A stretch of 39,115 nt of DNA from an uncultured Granulosicoccaceae bacterium. Lineage in GTDB: Bacteria > Pseudomonadota > Gammaproteobacteria > CALCKW01. A program made the translations under genes and the position numbers. Below the pieces are notes generated by a model that made no database searches, had not been told where the DNA came from, and worked only from the letters and a program-made list of their open reading frames with translations. The first letter of the stretch is position 1. Each line of letters begins with the position of its first letter. The stretch spans positions 1 to 39,115 of the forward strand of contig CALAMQ010000160.1 of the NCBI GenBank assembly GCA_937925815.1, written 5' to 3'. Positions 17,954 to 26,500 of the stretch are shown here, one piece after another.

Positions 17954-18343
17954 GTGCGACAAACAAAGGGATTTTCACTTATCGAGCTGATGATCGTGAT
18001 TGCGATTCTAGGCATTTTGGCGTCCGTGGCGACCAATTCATATCGCAACTACGTCATCAAATCGGATCGCACCGAAGCGCAAGCCACACTGGTAAAGATT
18101 GCCGACGCTCAAGAAACTTACTATCTCGACAACAACCAATACGCAACCACGGCGCAACTTGGAAACGGATACACCAATACAACCGATGCAGGTTGGTCTT
18201 TCGCCATTGCGTTAACGAACGGCAATCAAACTTTCACCGCAACCGCAACACGTACAGATGACACGGACTGCCCCACCATGACAATCACATCGGGCAGCAG
18301 TCTTGGCACGGGCTCCTGGAACAATGATTCCAGCTGCGATTAA
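17954..18343 (+). CDS. pilE: Type IV minor pilin PilE
   Basis: A 129-residue PilA/PilE-like prepilin with a short leader MRQTKG and mature FSLIELMIVIAILGILASVATNSYRNYVIKSDRTEAQATLVKIADAQETYYLDNNQYA. Glu11 is at +5. Two C-terminal Cys residues (DTDCPTM and SSCD) define a disulfide-bounded D-region loop. The start is GTG 17954, in a 45-base gap after pilX. In Pseudomonas the pilE gene comes after pilY1; here it precedes pilY1. It is too divergent and in the wrong context to be the major pilin, but it could link the tip complex to the PilA filament. Confidence 0.9.
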   Translation: MRQTKGFSLIELMIVIAILGILASVATNSYRNYVIKSDRTEAQATLVKIADAQETYYLDNNQYATTAQLGNGYTNTTDAGWSFAIALTNGNQTFTATATRTDDTDCPTMTITSGSSLGTGSWNNDSSCD

Positions 18344-18508
18344 ATTCGATGCGAGCACCTGACCGGCAAACGCAGAAAACCACCCGGCACAGTCTCGCTT
18401 TATTTCGCTATTGCATTGTGACGCAGTCGAACTAGCGCTGACGACATCTGTCTGACTCATCATCAGATGACGCCACCTGGAAAACAAAATGAGTAAGGCA
18501 CGTAAACC

Positions 18509-21500
18509 ATGAACGTTCAAGCATTCCTCCGAGAAGCCAGGGCCAATTCACAGCGTGGCGTCCCTTATCGTAAATTCAAAAGCGTCGCTTTTTCCGCACT
18601 TGCATTATTGCTGTGTGCTCCGAGCGCCAGCGCGCTGGACACAGACATCTATTTCGATCGAGCCGTGGACGAATTGCCAAACGTGGTGTTCTATATGGAC
18701 ACTTCCGGCAGTATGGGCGGCTATATGTCCAACGTGCCTCAGCCATACGACCCACTGACAACCTACTCTGGTGATTTCGACGCCGACACGGTCTATTACG
18801 GACCAAGTGGACGCGTTCCAAGCACACCGTCTGCTGTCAGCGCAGGTGCGCGCGGTTACATACACTGTGATGCTGCCAATACCGGCATTGATACCCGTGG
18901 TTTTTTCAGTGACCGCCTGGTTGCGCGCTTGCCAAATTCAGTCCCAGGCAACCCTACAGCGCAGAATGTCTGGCTCCCCATCAGCAGGGGGCAGTGGGAC
19001 ACGACTGACAGCCACATGGTGGACTGCTATGCCGACCGTGGTGTGCACGGGGAAAACGGCAGCGCCGGCTCAGACCTCTTCCTCAGAGACAGCACTAACT
19101 CCGCGTGGACCAACAACACCACACAAGAAATCGACTGGGCTGACACCAATTTCACAACGGCCTATCTCGGCAATTACATCAACTACAAACTCAATCCCCC
19201 CATTTACACGCAGACGGAGTTGTACACGAATGCCGTGCACAAAGCGGCTGTAATGAAGCGCGTGATGACAAACGTTATTCACCTTTTTCCAAATATCAAT
19301 GCCGGACTCGCACGGCTGAATAGTAGCGGCCAGGGTGCATCAGTGATTCTTCCCGTCACCGACAACACCGACCCGGCGGCCCGGCAAGTGTTCGAAGACA
19401 CCCTCAACACTCTGCCCACAGCCGGCTCGACGCCGTTAACAGAGGGCCTCTATGAGATCTACCGCTATTACCGCGGGGATGCCATGCACTTTAGCGATGC
19501 GTCACTGACACACGCGGGCGCACTAAATGGCAGCGGCGACTACGCCAGCCCTGTGACACACGAGTGCCAACGCAATCACGTGATGATGTTCACCGACGGT
19601 ACTCCCTACCGCGACGAAAGCCAGCAAATAATTGCAACGCTGCCAAATTTCGGTGCTGTGACTGGAGATGGCGCGTGTAACTTTGGAACCTGGAATCGCA
19701 ACGCCAACAACAGCTGCCTCGATGAATTGCCGCTCTACATGGCAACACAAGACATAAGCCCGACCCTTCCCAACGTCTATGACGACGACAACGATGGCAC
19801 CAATGAGGGCCAGACGGTCAAAGTCCATCCCGTTGGAGTGCAAGTGGACTTCCAGCTCTTACAAGACGTCGCCGATGCGGCAGGGACAAATTACATCTCC
19901 GCCGGAGACGCGTTAAAACTTGAAAATGACATTGTTGAAACGCTGACCAACATCACCGGCAACAGCTCTGTGGCTAGCCGAATCGTCACCAGCTCTGACC
20001 AGTTCAGCAGAATTTCACATCGCAATGAAATCTACACCGCGATGTATGAACCAACGTCCTACTTCCAATGGAAAGGCAATCTCAAAAAATACCGCATTGC
20101 CTACAATGGCTTGACCCCCTATTTGACCGATTCCGATGAAGTAAACAACCCTGACATCTTGACCGCTGGTGGAAGTTTGATTGCCAGCGCGCAAAGCTAT
20201 TGGACAGCCAGCCCAGACGGCAACAATGTCCTAGACGGCGGCGTTCGCGAGCAGCTAAAAGCCAAAGATCCAGCTACGCGAAATTTTTACGGTGTGAACA
20301 ACGAGACAGAGAAAGATCTGACTGATCCGGACCACGCGCTCGACTTGTCGGTTACCGCTGTCGCACAAGCCATGGATGTCGCCGCCAGAAGTGCTGCCGA
20401 GCAACAAGACATCCTCGACTTTGCACTCGGCTACGACGTCAAAGACGAAGACGCTGACGCGGCAACAATCAGTCGCGGCCACATTGGGGCTATGGTTCGC
20501 AACGAACCGCTTGTCATCCAATACGGCGGCACCGAGGCCGACCCGGACGTGGTTGTCTTCGCAGCAACCTCCGACGGCATACTCCATGGATTTGACGGTG
20601 GCACTGGCGAAGAGCTGTTCGCCATTTCACCACTCGATTCGGTGCCAAATTTTGCCGACCAGTATGACAACGGCTTGACAGGCACTTCACGGGGTTGGGG
20701 AATCGACGGCCAATTGTTTGCAGTTGTCATCGACAAGGATCTCGACGGCAGCATTGAACCAAGCGACGGCGACACGGCGCACTTATTCGTGCCATATGGT
20801 TTGGGTGGCCGTGTGATCTACGCATTCGACGTAACACGCGCCCACGATTCGAGCTCACCAGACATCGAATTGATTGCACGTCTCAGTCACACAGATCCCA
20901 ACATGCGTTGGGCGGAAATGGGCCACGTGCTTTCAAAACCCGCGTTCGCACGCACCACACAAAGTGGCAGCCCGCACAACCTCTTGGCGTACGGTCTGGG
21001 TTATGACCCCAATGCTGAATTCAGCTACACAGGTCACACCATGGGCCGTGGCATTGCGATTGTCCGGCCAGATGACGCCTACAGCGCGTGGGTTGGCGTC
21101 TCAAGCGCAAGCACTGCATCCGCAGACAAATACTTCAACAACATGGACTACGCCTTTGTGGCCGAGCCGTCACCTGTAGACACCAACGGCGACGGATTCA
21201 CCGATCACTTTTATGCAGCAGACTTGGGCGCGCAAGTGTGGCGATTTGATTTCGCTGACGAATTCAATACGCGCAGCGGATCATCTGTAGATGGCCACCG
21301 TATTGCAACCCTGGGTTCGGATTCCAATGGAGAGCGGCGACGTGCCTTCAAACCCATCCAGACCGCATTGGTGCAGGACAATCAGTCAACGTGGGTTGCG
21401 CTGGCATTCGGCACTGGAGACCGAATGAACCCGCTTACCTCGGACAACGACAACCGTCTCTACGTACTCAAAGACACCAATTTCAATCTCGCGAGTCCGA

Positions 21501-22000
21501 CCTGGAGCACAGTTGATAACAGCGACCTATACGATGCGACCAACAATGATCTCGGCACTCTGACAGATCAAACGCAGCTACTCAATGAGTACGAAGACCT
21601 GGCAAATGCCAAGGGTTGGTATATCGATCTGCCCGCAGATCGCAAAGCGATCTCAACGCCACTCATTTCACAAGGCATTGTCAACTTCCCGGTGTACTCC
21701 ATCCCATCCAACAGCAACCCGTGTGCGCGCGACCTCGGCGAAGGCACGCTCTACCGCATGGCGTTGTTCGATGCCCAACCGGTGTTTGACTACAACAACA
21801 ATTCAAATCTCGATACCAGTGACCGTGAAGTGGCGCTCACCACACCGGGCATTCCGGCTGATCTGGTGGAACACCGGGACGAGTCTGGCAACTTGACAGT
21901 GTGCTCAGGACTCGAGTGCTTACCAGCGGATCCCACTCTCTCGCCAGGGGATGAGACGCCTGAGGTCTTTGAAAACTATTGGTTTCAGCGGCAAGACTGA
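18509..22000 (+). CDS. pilY1: Type IV pilus tip adhesin/mechanosensor PilY1
   Basis: An 1163-residue secreted protein. A signal peptide covers about residues 1-42 (hydrophobic core AFSALALLLC, cleavage near SASA). The N-terminal region resembles a von Willebrand A domain with a MIDAS motif DTSGS at Asp64-Ser68. The C-terminal part is the conserved PilY1 beta-propeller (FAATSDGILHGFDGGTGEELFAISP and following). Asp-rich candidate calcium loops are at 742-750 (DKDLDGS), 891-899 (DTNGDGFTD) and 1094-1107 (DYNNNSNLDTSD). PilY1 regulates pilus extension and adhesion and can sense surface contact. It is 165 bases after pilE and closes the operon. Confidence 0.94.
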   Translation: MNVQAFLREARANSQRGVPYRKFKSVAFSALALLLCAPSASALDTDIYFDRAVDELPNVVFYMDTSGSMGGYMSNVPQPYDPLTTYSGDFDADTVYYGPSGRVPSTPSAVSAGARGYIHCDAANTGIDTRGFFSDRLVARLPNSVPGNPTAQNVWLPISRGQWDTTDSHMVDCYADRGVHGENGSAGSDLFLRDSTNSAWTNNTTQEIDWADTNFTTAYLGNYINYKLNPPIYTQTELYTNAVHKAAVMKRVMTNVIHLFPNINAGLARLNSSGQGASVILPVTDNTDPAARQVFEDTLNTLPTAGSTPLTEGLYEIYRYYRGDAMHFSDASLTHAGALNGSGDYASPVTHECQRNHVMMFTDGTPYRDESQQIIATLPNFGAVTGDGACNFGTWNRNANNSCLDELPLYMATQDISPTLPNVYDDDNDGTNEGQTVKVHPVGVQVDFQLLQDVADAAGTNYISAGDALKLENDIVETLTNITGNSSVASRIVTSSDQFSRISHRNEIYTAMYEPTSYFQWKGNLKKYRIAYNGLTPYLTDSDEVNNPDILTAGGSLIASAQSYWTASPDGNNVLDGGVREQLKAKDPATRNFYGVNNETEKDLTDPDHALDLSVTAVAQAMDVAARSAAEQQDILDFALGYDVKDEDADAATISRGHIGAMVRNEPLVIQYGGTEADPDVVVFAATSDGILHGFDGGTGEELFAISPLDSVPNFADQYDNGLTGTSRGWGIDGQLFAVVIDKDLDGSIEPSDGDTAHLFVPYGLGGRVIYAFDVTRAHDSSSPDIELIARLSHTDPNMRWAEMGHVLSKPAFARTTQSGSPHNLLAYGLGYDPNAEFSYTGHTMGRGIAIVRPDDAYSAWVGVSSASTASADKYFNNMDYAFVAEPSPVDTNGDGFTDHFYAADLGAQVWRFDFADEFNTRSGSSVDGHRIATLGSDSNGERRRAFKPIQTALVQDNQSTWVALAFGTGDRMNPLTSDNDNRLYVLKDTNFNLASPTWSTVDNSDLYDATNNDLGTLTDQTQLLNEYEDLANAKGWYIDLPADRKAISTPLISQGIVNFPVYSIPSNSNPCARDLGEGTLYRMALFDAQPVFDYNNNSNLDTSDREVALTTPGIPADLVEHRDESGNLTVCSGLECLPADPTLSPGDETPEVFENYWFQRQD

Positions 22001-22009
22001 TCCAAGCAG

Positions 22010-22051
22010 CCCGAGGCCGTCAACCCGAGACCATCAGCCCGAGGCCGTCAT
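22010..22051. repeat. Three-copy 14-bp tandem repeat
   Basis: CCCGAGGCCGTCAA, CCCGAGACCATCAG and CCCGAGGCCGTCAT lie head to tail at 22010-22023, 22024-22037 and 22038-22051, immediately after the pilY1 stop. Copies one and three differ only at the last base; copy two has three changes. It looks like local slippage or duplication in noncoding sequence. Confidence 0.8.
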
Positions 22052-22285
22052 GCACACACCGCATGGCGGCCTGAGACACAGGCCCGTCGCCGCTCAATGC
22101 ATCCGCTCCTGAAATCTCAAGACGGAGGGACGAGCCCATAAACGCGTTGCCGTTCGCGTTGGGTCCATAGGGCGCAGAACAGCCTGCCTGATTCTCCATT
22201 GGGACTTTGGACGCCGATGTCTCACATTCGAAACATCAAGCCTCTCGCTCGCGGCCTTGGCATGCCCACCATCGCAAAACCGACC

Positions 22286-22314
22286 GAAACATATCTCCAT
22301 TGCTGAAATATAAT
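22286..22314 (+). promoter_or_regulatory. Candidate sigma-70 promoter for phaR
   Basis: TATAAT at 22309-22314 is a perfect -10 hexamer. GAAACA at 22286-22291, at a 17-base spacing, matches the -35 consensus only at its ACA end. The predicted start near 22321 gives a leader of about 63 bases. Confidence 0.45.
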
Positions 22315-22383
22315 GCTCCTGACGTTGATGGCCAAACTTTTGAGGGTTATGCTGCGCCGCACCAAGACAAATGAGCCAACAAT

Positions 22384-22845
22384 ATGCCGGGACAGACGTC
22401 AATAAGCGCGACACGTACAATCAAGAAGTACCCCAATCGACGCTTGTACGACACCCGCGAGAGCGCCTACATCACATTGGAAGGCGTGCGTCATATGGTG
22501 CGCAACAACGAAAAATTCAACGTGGTTGACTCGCGGACAGGTGACGACATCACGCGAGGCATTCTGATGCAGATTATTTGCGAACAGGAAGCCACATCAT
22601 CGACGCCCTGCTTCAATAATGCCTTTCTGGAACAACTCATCCGTTCCTCTGGTGATGCCATGAACGTGATGGTGAGCGAATTCCTCGAACGCAGTCTGCA
22701 AGCCTTTTCGCAAAACCAAGACGCGCTTCGTCAGCAAATGAACAGCGTGATGAACCTCAACCCAGTTGACGTGATGACATCCGAATCAGGGAACATCAAA
22801 CCGGGTGCTTGGCACGAAGCAGACCGTCAAGAAGGTCGCGTTTAG
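22384..22845 (+). CDS. phaR: Polyhydroxyalkanoate synthesis regulator PhaR
   Basis: A 153-residue protein with the PHB/PHA accumulation regulator DNA-binding domain at residues 12-75 (IKKYPNRRLYDTRESAYITLEGVRHMVRNNEKFNVVDSRTGDDITRGILMQII). A helical PHB-accumulation domain follows (FLEQLIRSSGDAMNVMVSEFLERSLQAF). PhaR represses phasin and PHA genes and is released by binding to PHA granules. No phaC, phaB or phasin gene lies in this window, so it is an orphan here. PhaR homologues also occur in bacteria without obvious PHA synthesis, where the role is less clear. Confidence 0.92.
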   Translation: MPGQTSISATRTIKKYPNRRLYDTRESAYITLEGVRHMVRNNEKFNVVDSRTGDDITRGILMQIICEQEATSSTPCFNNAFLEQLIRSSGDAMNVMVSEFLERSLQAFSQNQDALRQQMNSVMNLNPVDVMTSESGNIKPGAWHEADRQEGRV

Positions 22846-22903
22846 TCCGACGTTTTCGGACACACCGACCGCTGCACCAAGCTTGGTTCGACTATCCGAA
22901 CCA
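22845..22903. terminator. Two hairpins at the convergent phaR / phosphatase junction
   Basis: GTCCGA (22845-22850) pairs with TCGGAC (22856-22861), beginning on the last base of the phaR stop. TGGTTCG (22884-22890) pairs with CGAACCA (22897-22903). Both are short, perfect and lack clear T-tracts. The convergent gene arrangement makes a termination role plausible. Confidence 0.35.
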
Positions 22904-22925
22904 TCCGCCGCGCACGCCTATCCCA

Positions 22926-23699
22926 TCAAGCCAGGCGTTTTGCCGCGTCGGCGTGCAAACCTGCGTCACCGCTTGCCAACACTGATCGGGTTTCAAGCGA
23001 CAGCGCACCGCCGTCGAGATCGGTGAACACCCCCCCCGCCTCTTCAACAATCACAGACAGCGCCGCGACGTCGAGGATATTGACGTCCGATTCGACTATC
23101 AAATCGATACTGCCCTGAGCAAGCAGATGGTAATGCAGGTAGTCGCCGTAACCTCGGTGCCGATGCACAGACTGCATCAACCCACCCAGTGCAGTCCATT
23201 TGGCTTGCTGCGAAATCAAACTGCCCAGATTGCCGGTCGACAGCACGGCGCGATCAAGGGTTTGCGTGTCTCTGACCTGCAACCGTTGATCGCCACACCA
23301 AGCGCCCTGGCCACGTTCAGCATAAAACACGTCACCACTGACCGGAGCAGATGAGACGCCAAGCACCAGCTCGCCCTCGTGCATAAGGGCAATTTGAGTC
23401 GAAAAAAACGGGCAATTGCGGACAAATGATTTGGTGCCGTCGATGGGATCTATCAGCCAGGTGTAGCCGGAATTCCCCGCATGCTGCCCCAGCTCCTCGC
23501 CGTAGAAGCCGTGGTCATCGAATCGCTCGCGCAATAAAGAGACAATCGCCTCCTCTGCGCTGATGTCAGCTTGCGTGACAGGCGAATCGTCTCCCTTAAA
23601 ATGCACATCCACGCCGTCGCGATAGTGCTCGAGAATGACCTGACGGGCCGCATCTGCTGCGTCCAGAGCAGCCTGTAAGGCTTTAGATTTATTTTTCAT
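22926..23699 (-). CDS. Inositol monophosphatase-family phosphatase (HisN-like)
   Basis: A 257-residue Mg-dependent phosphatase of the IMPase/FBPase superfamily. The metal-site motifs are GEELG, the signature WLIDPIDGTKSFVRNCPFFSTQIAL and the C-terminal DVNILDVAALSVIVEEAGGVFTDLDG. The IDPIDGTKSF form and the absence of CysQ- or SuhB-specific variants make it closest, by eye, to HisN-type histidinol-phosphate phosphatases. Inositol phosphate or PAP cannot be excluded. It overlaps the ampD stop by 11 bases and is translated after ampD, so the two are probably co-expressed without an obvious metabolic link. Confidence 0.8.
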   Translation of the reverse strand: MKNKSKALQAALDAADAARQVILEHYRDGVDVHFKGDDSPVTQADISAEEAIVSLLRERFDDHGFYGEELGQHAGNSGYTWLIDPIDGTKSFVRNCPFFSTQIALMHEGELVLGVSSAPVSGDVFYAERGQGAWCGDQRLQVRDTQTLDRAVLSTGNLGSLISQQAKWTALGGLMQSVHRHRGYGDYLHYHLLAQGSIDLIVESDVNILDVAALSVIVEEAGGVFTDLDGGALSLETRSVLASGDAGLHADAAKRLA

Positions 23700-24282
23700 T
23701 TTGTCCTTTTAAACTTTGTGAATCCCACTCGCGCATCAAACGGGACCAATTGAAAGCCGGGCCTGGATCTGTCTTTCGACCCGGTGAAATATCACTGTGG
23801 CCAACAACGCGATCGCGCCTAATCGCGGGGTAGCGCTGTTGCATCGCCCCACAAAGTGCTGCGAGCACAGTGTATTGCTTGTCGCTGTACGGATCGGTGT
23901 CGCAGCCTTCGAGTTCAATGCCAATCGCGAAATCGTTGCATTTTGATCGACCTCGGAACGCACTTAAACCTGCGTGCCAAGCGCGATCCTGCAAGCGAAC
24001 GAACTGCACGAGCTCACCGTCGCGGCGCACCAGCAGGTGAGCGGACACACACAGTGAGGCAACGGATTCAAAGGCGGGATGCGCGTGCGCGTCTAGCCGA
24101 TTCAAAAACAAATCTTCAATCGCGTCTCCGCCATACTCCCCCGGCGGCAGACTGATCCCGTGCACCACAATCAGCGACGGTGACACGCCTTTTGGCCTTG
24201 CATCAAAATTGGGCGACCAGCGCACGCGGGCGTTGCGCACGAGTCCACCCACATCGATGCCCACGTCTAGACAATGACTCAT
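23689..24282 (-). CDS. ampD: 1,6-anhydro-N-acetylmuramyl-L-alanine amidase AmpD
   Basis: A 197-residue cytoplasmic amidase that removes the peptide from anhydromuropeptides during peptidoglycan recycling and so keeps AmpR-type regulators quiet. The zinc-site motifs are visible: IVVHGISLPPGEYGG with the first His, AWHAGLSAFRGRSKCNDFAIGIELEG, and VGHSDISPGRKTDPGPAFNW with the C-terminal His and Asp. ATG 24282 is preferred; GTG 24291 would add three residues. It is divergent from rep and overlaps the downstream phosphatase gene. No ampE follows, unlike the enterobacterial arrangement. Confidence 0.95.
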   Translation of the reverse strand: MSHCLDVGIDVGGLVRNARVRWSPNFDARPKGVSPSLIVVHGISLPPGEYGGDAIEDLFLNRLDAHAHPAFESVASLCVSAHLLVRRDGELVQFVRLQDRAWHAGLSAFRGRSKCNDFAIGIELEGCDTDPYSDKQYTVLAALCGAMQQRYPAIRRDRVVGHSDISPGRKTDPGPAFNWSRLMREWDSQSLKGQNEK

Positions 24283-24389
24283 GATACGCACGAGTTTATC
24301 ACGCCGGCGCAGCCCTTCTGTTCATGACAAGTGGCCAGCAGCACGTTAGGCTTGACGGGCTAACCCGCTGATCACCGTATCGCCCAACC

Positions 24390-26390
24390 ATGCAACTCAA
24401 CCCACAACAGCGCCAAGCCGTGCTGCACGTAAATTCCCCCTTGCTTGTGCTCGCCGGTGCTGGCAGCGGCAAGACCGGTGTGATCACTCACAAGATCGCG
24501 CATTTGGTGCGTGAACTCGGCACCTCGCCAGAGCGACTTTTCGCGGTGACCTTCACCAACAAGGCCGCCACAGAAATGAAGACGCGGCTAGCCAAGATGC
24601 TCGGCGCACAGACCGCCGACAGACTCAACGTGTCAACCTTTCACACGCTCGGCTTGCGCTTGTTGCGCCAGGAGGGTCAAGCGCTGGGTTTCACACGTAA
24701 CCTCACGATTCTCGACGGGACTGACGCGACAGTTGCGATCAAAGCACTTGCTCAAGACGCAAAGCTCTCAACCATTCAAGACGCCAACCAAGCCCGTTTC
24801 AGCCTTTCGCGCTGGAAGAACGACGGCCTGATGCCGGACGATGTCGACCCACGCTCAAACAGTCTTGCCGACGAAGAACTGGTCAGCCTCTTTCGGCTGT
24901 ATCAAGATCACCTCGCCCAGTGCAATGCTGTCGATTTTGACGACTTGCTCACCCTGCCAGTGCGCCTGCTCGAAGACCGTGACCGACGCGAGCGCTGGCA
25001 GTCCAAAGTCCGGCACTTACTGGTTGATGAATATCAAGACACTAACGCGGTTCAGTACCAACTTGTGCAAGCACTTGTGGGGGTTGAGGGCCGCCTAACA
25101 GCGGTGGGAGACGACGACCAATCGGTCTACGCCTGGCGTGGTGCACGCCCGGAAAACCTGTCGCAACTCAAGCACGACTACCCCAATCTCACGGTAATCA
25201 AACTCGAGCAAAATTTTCGCTCAACACAACGGATTTTGACCGCCGCGAACACGCTCATCGCGCACAACCCACACTTATTTGAAAAGGCTCTTTGGTCAGA
25301 CAAAACTGGCGGCGATCCGATTCGGGTCATGCAATGCAGCACAGGCGAAGACGAGGCAGATTGGATTGCCGCTGATATTCACGCGCACCAATTTCGCAAG
25401 CGCGGCCCGTGGAGCCAATACGCGGTGCTCTACCGCGGGAATTTCCAGTCGCGCGCCTTTGAACGCGCGTTGCGGGAAAAGCGAATCCCCTACATCGTCT
25501 CAGGCGGGGCAAGTTTTTTTGACCGCGCTGAAATCAAAGATGTCATCGCTTATTTGAGATTGCTGGTCAACCGCCGTGACGACGCCGCCTTCTTGCGTGT
25601 CATCAACACACCTAGACGGGACATTGGACCTGCGACCCTGCAAAAAATCGCAACCTACGCGCGACAGCGGCAAGTGCCATTGCTCGATGCTTGCTTCGAA
25701 TTTGGCATTGAGTCCGCACTTGGGCCAGCTGCGTTCAGACGCATCAACCGCTTTGCAAAGTGGTATGCGCACTGGTCACAACAACAGGCACAGGAACCGG
25801 CCAATGAATTGGTGCCCGCGCTTCTCGAAGACATTTCGTATCACGATTGGCTGCGCGAAAGCAGTGACAGACGGGAGATCGGAGACAGGCGTTGGCAAAA
25901 CGTTGAAGAACTGATCAGCTGGATCGCGCGGATTCCCGGCGAGTCGCCCGAGCAAACAGTCACACTCGAGCATGCCGTCTCGCATTTGTCCCTGATGGAC
26001 CGCCTCGAAGGCGAAGAAGACACCGGAGACGCCGTTCGACTCATGACGCTGCACGCCTCCAAAGGCCTCGAATTCCCGTCGGTTTACCTCGCAGGATTCG
26101 AAGAGGAACTGTTGCCGCACCGATCGAGTATCGAGGAAGACAGCATCGAAGAGGAGCGGCGTCTGTGCTACGTCGGGATCACCCGCGCACAGCACCGCCT
26201 GACTTTGACGCGGGCCAAAAAGCGGCAGCGTTTTGGCGACACCTCGCGCACCACCATGAGCCGCTTTCTGGCCGAGCTGCCAGCTGCGGAACTGAGCGTA
26301 TTTGGCGAAGATGACGGTGCGACCGAACAATCAGAGCAGCAAGGCCGCGATGCACTTGCCGACATGCGTGCCATGCTCAAAAATCGCTAA
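24390..26390 (+). CDS. rep: ATP-dependent DNA helicase Rep
   Basis: A 666-residue superfamily 1A 3'-5' helicase. Walker A AGAGSGKT is at residues 22-29, the Walker B box VDEYQDTN at 212-219, then DDDQSVYAWRGARPENL (motif III), EQNFRST (motif IV), VRLMTLHASKGLEFPSV (motif V) and EERRLCYVGITRAQHRL (motif VI). Rep displaces proteins ahead of the replication fork and helps restart. The sequence matches Rep better than UvrD in length and in the MQLNPQQRQAV start. It is transcribed away from ampD and ends 13 bases before a long hairpin. Confidence 0.96.
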   Translation: MQLNPQQRQAVLHVNSPLLVLAGAGSGKTGVITHKIAHLVRELGTSPERLFAVTFTNKAATEMKTRLAKMLGAQTADRLNVSTFHTLGLRLLRQEGQALGFTRNLTILDGTDATVAIKALAQDAKLSTIQDANQARFSLSRWKNDGLMPDDVDPRSNSLADEELVSLFRLYQDHLAQCNAVDFDDLLTLPVRLLEDRDRRERWQSKVRHLLVDEYQDTNAVQYQLVQALVGVEGRLTAVGDDDQSVYAWRGARPENLSQLKHDYPNLTVIKLEQNFRSTQRILTAANTLIAHNPHLFEKALWSDKTGGDPIRVMQCSTGEDEADWIAADIHAHQFRKRGPWSQYAVLYRGNFQSRAFERALREKRIPYIVSGGASFFDRAEIKDVIAYLRLLVNRRDDAAFLRVINTPRRDIGPATLQKIATYARQRQVPLLDACFEFGIESALGPAAFRRINRFAKWYAHWSQQQAQEPANELVPALLEDISYHDWLRESSDRREIGDRRWQNVEELISWIARIPGESPEQTVTLEHAVSHLSLMDRLEGEEDTGDAVRLMTLHASKGLEFPSVYLAGFEEELLPHRSSIEEDSIEEERRLCYVGITRAQHRLTLTRAKKRQRFGDTSRTTMSRFLAELPAAELSVFGEDDGATEQSEQQGRDALADMRAMLKNR

Positions 26391-26403
26391 TGAACACTGG
26401 TAG

Positions 26404-26439
26404 TCGGCGTCATCGTGCGTTCTGATACGCTGACGCCGA
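26404..26439 (+). terminator. Composite hairpin after rep
   Basis: TCGGCGTCA (26404-26412) pairs perfectly with TGACGCCGA (26431-26439). Inside the loop GCGT (26417-26420) can pair with ACGC (26427-26430), giving a stacked two-part structure. There is no T-tract. It separates rep from tatD. Confidence 0.5.
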
Positions 26440-26500
26440 ACCGCAACTCTCAGCGCAAACCTCACCGTTTTCAAACAACCTCGCCTTCAAGACCCTCGCC

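Larger units (their letters stand above)
22001..22383 (+). other. Intergenic region between pilY1 and phaR
   Basis: These 383 bases contain no gene I can support. The minus-strand open frame here has no family character. The region begins with the three-copy 14-bp repeat and ends with a candidate sigma-70 promoter for phaR. I see no strong terminator for the pilin operon. A 75-base leader separates the candidate -10 box from the phaR ATG and could carry an autoregulatory site. Confidence 0.4.

Noticed and set aside
22094-22420. A 108-residue minus-strand frame between pilY1 and phaR
   Set aside because: No recognisable domain, it overlaps the phaR start and its candidate promoter, and its composition looks noncoding.
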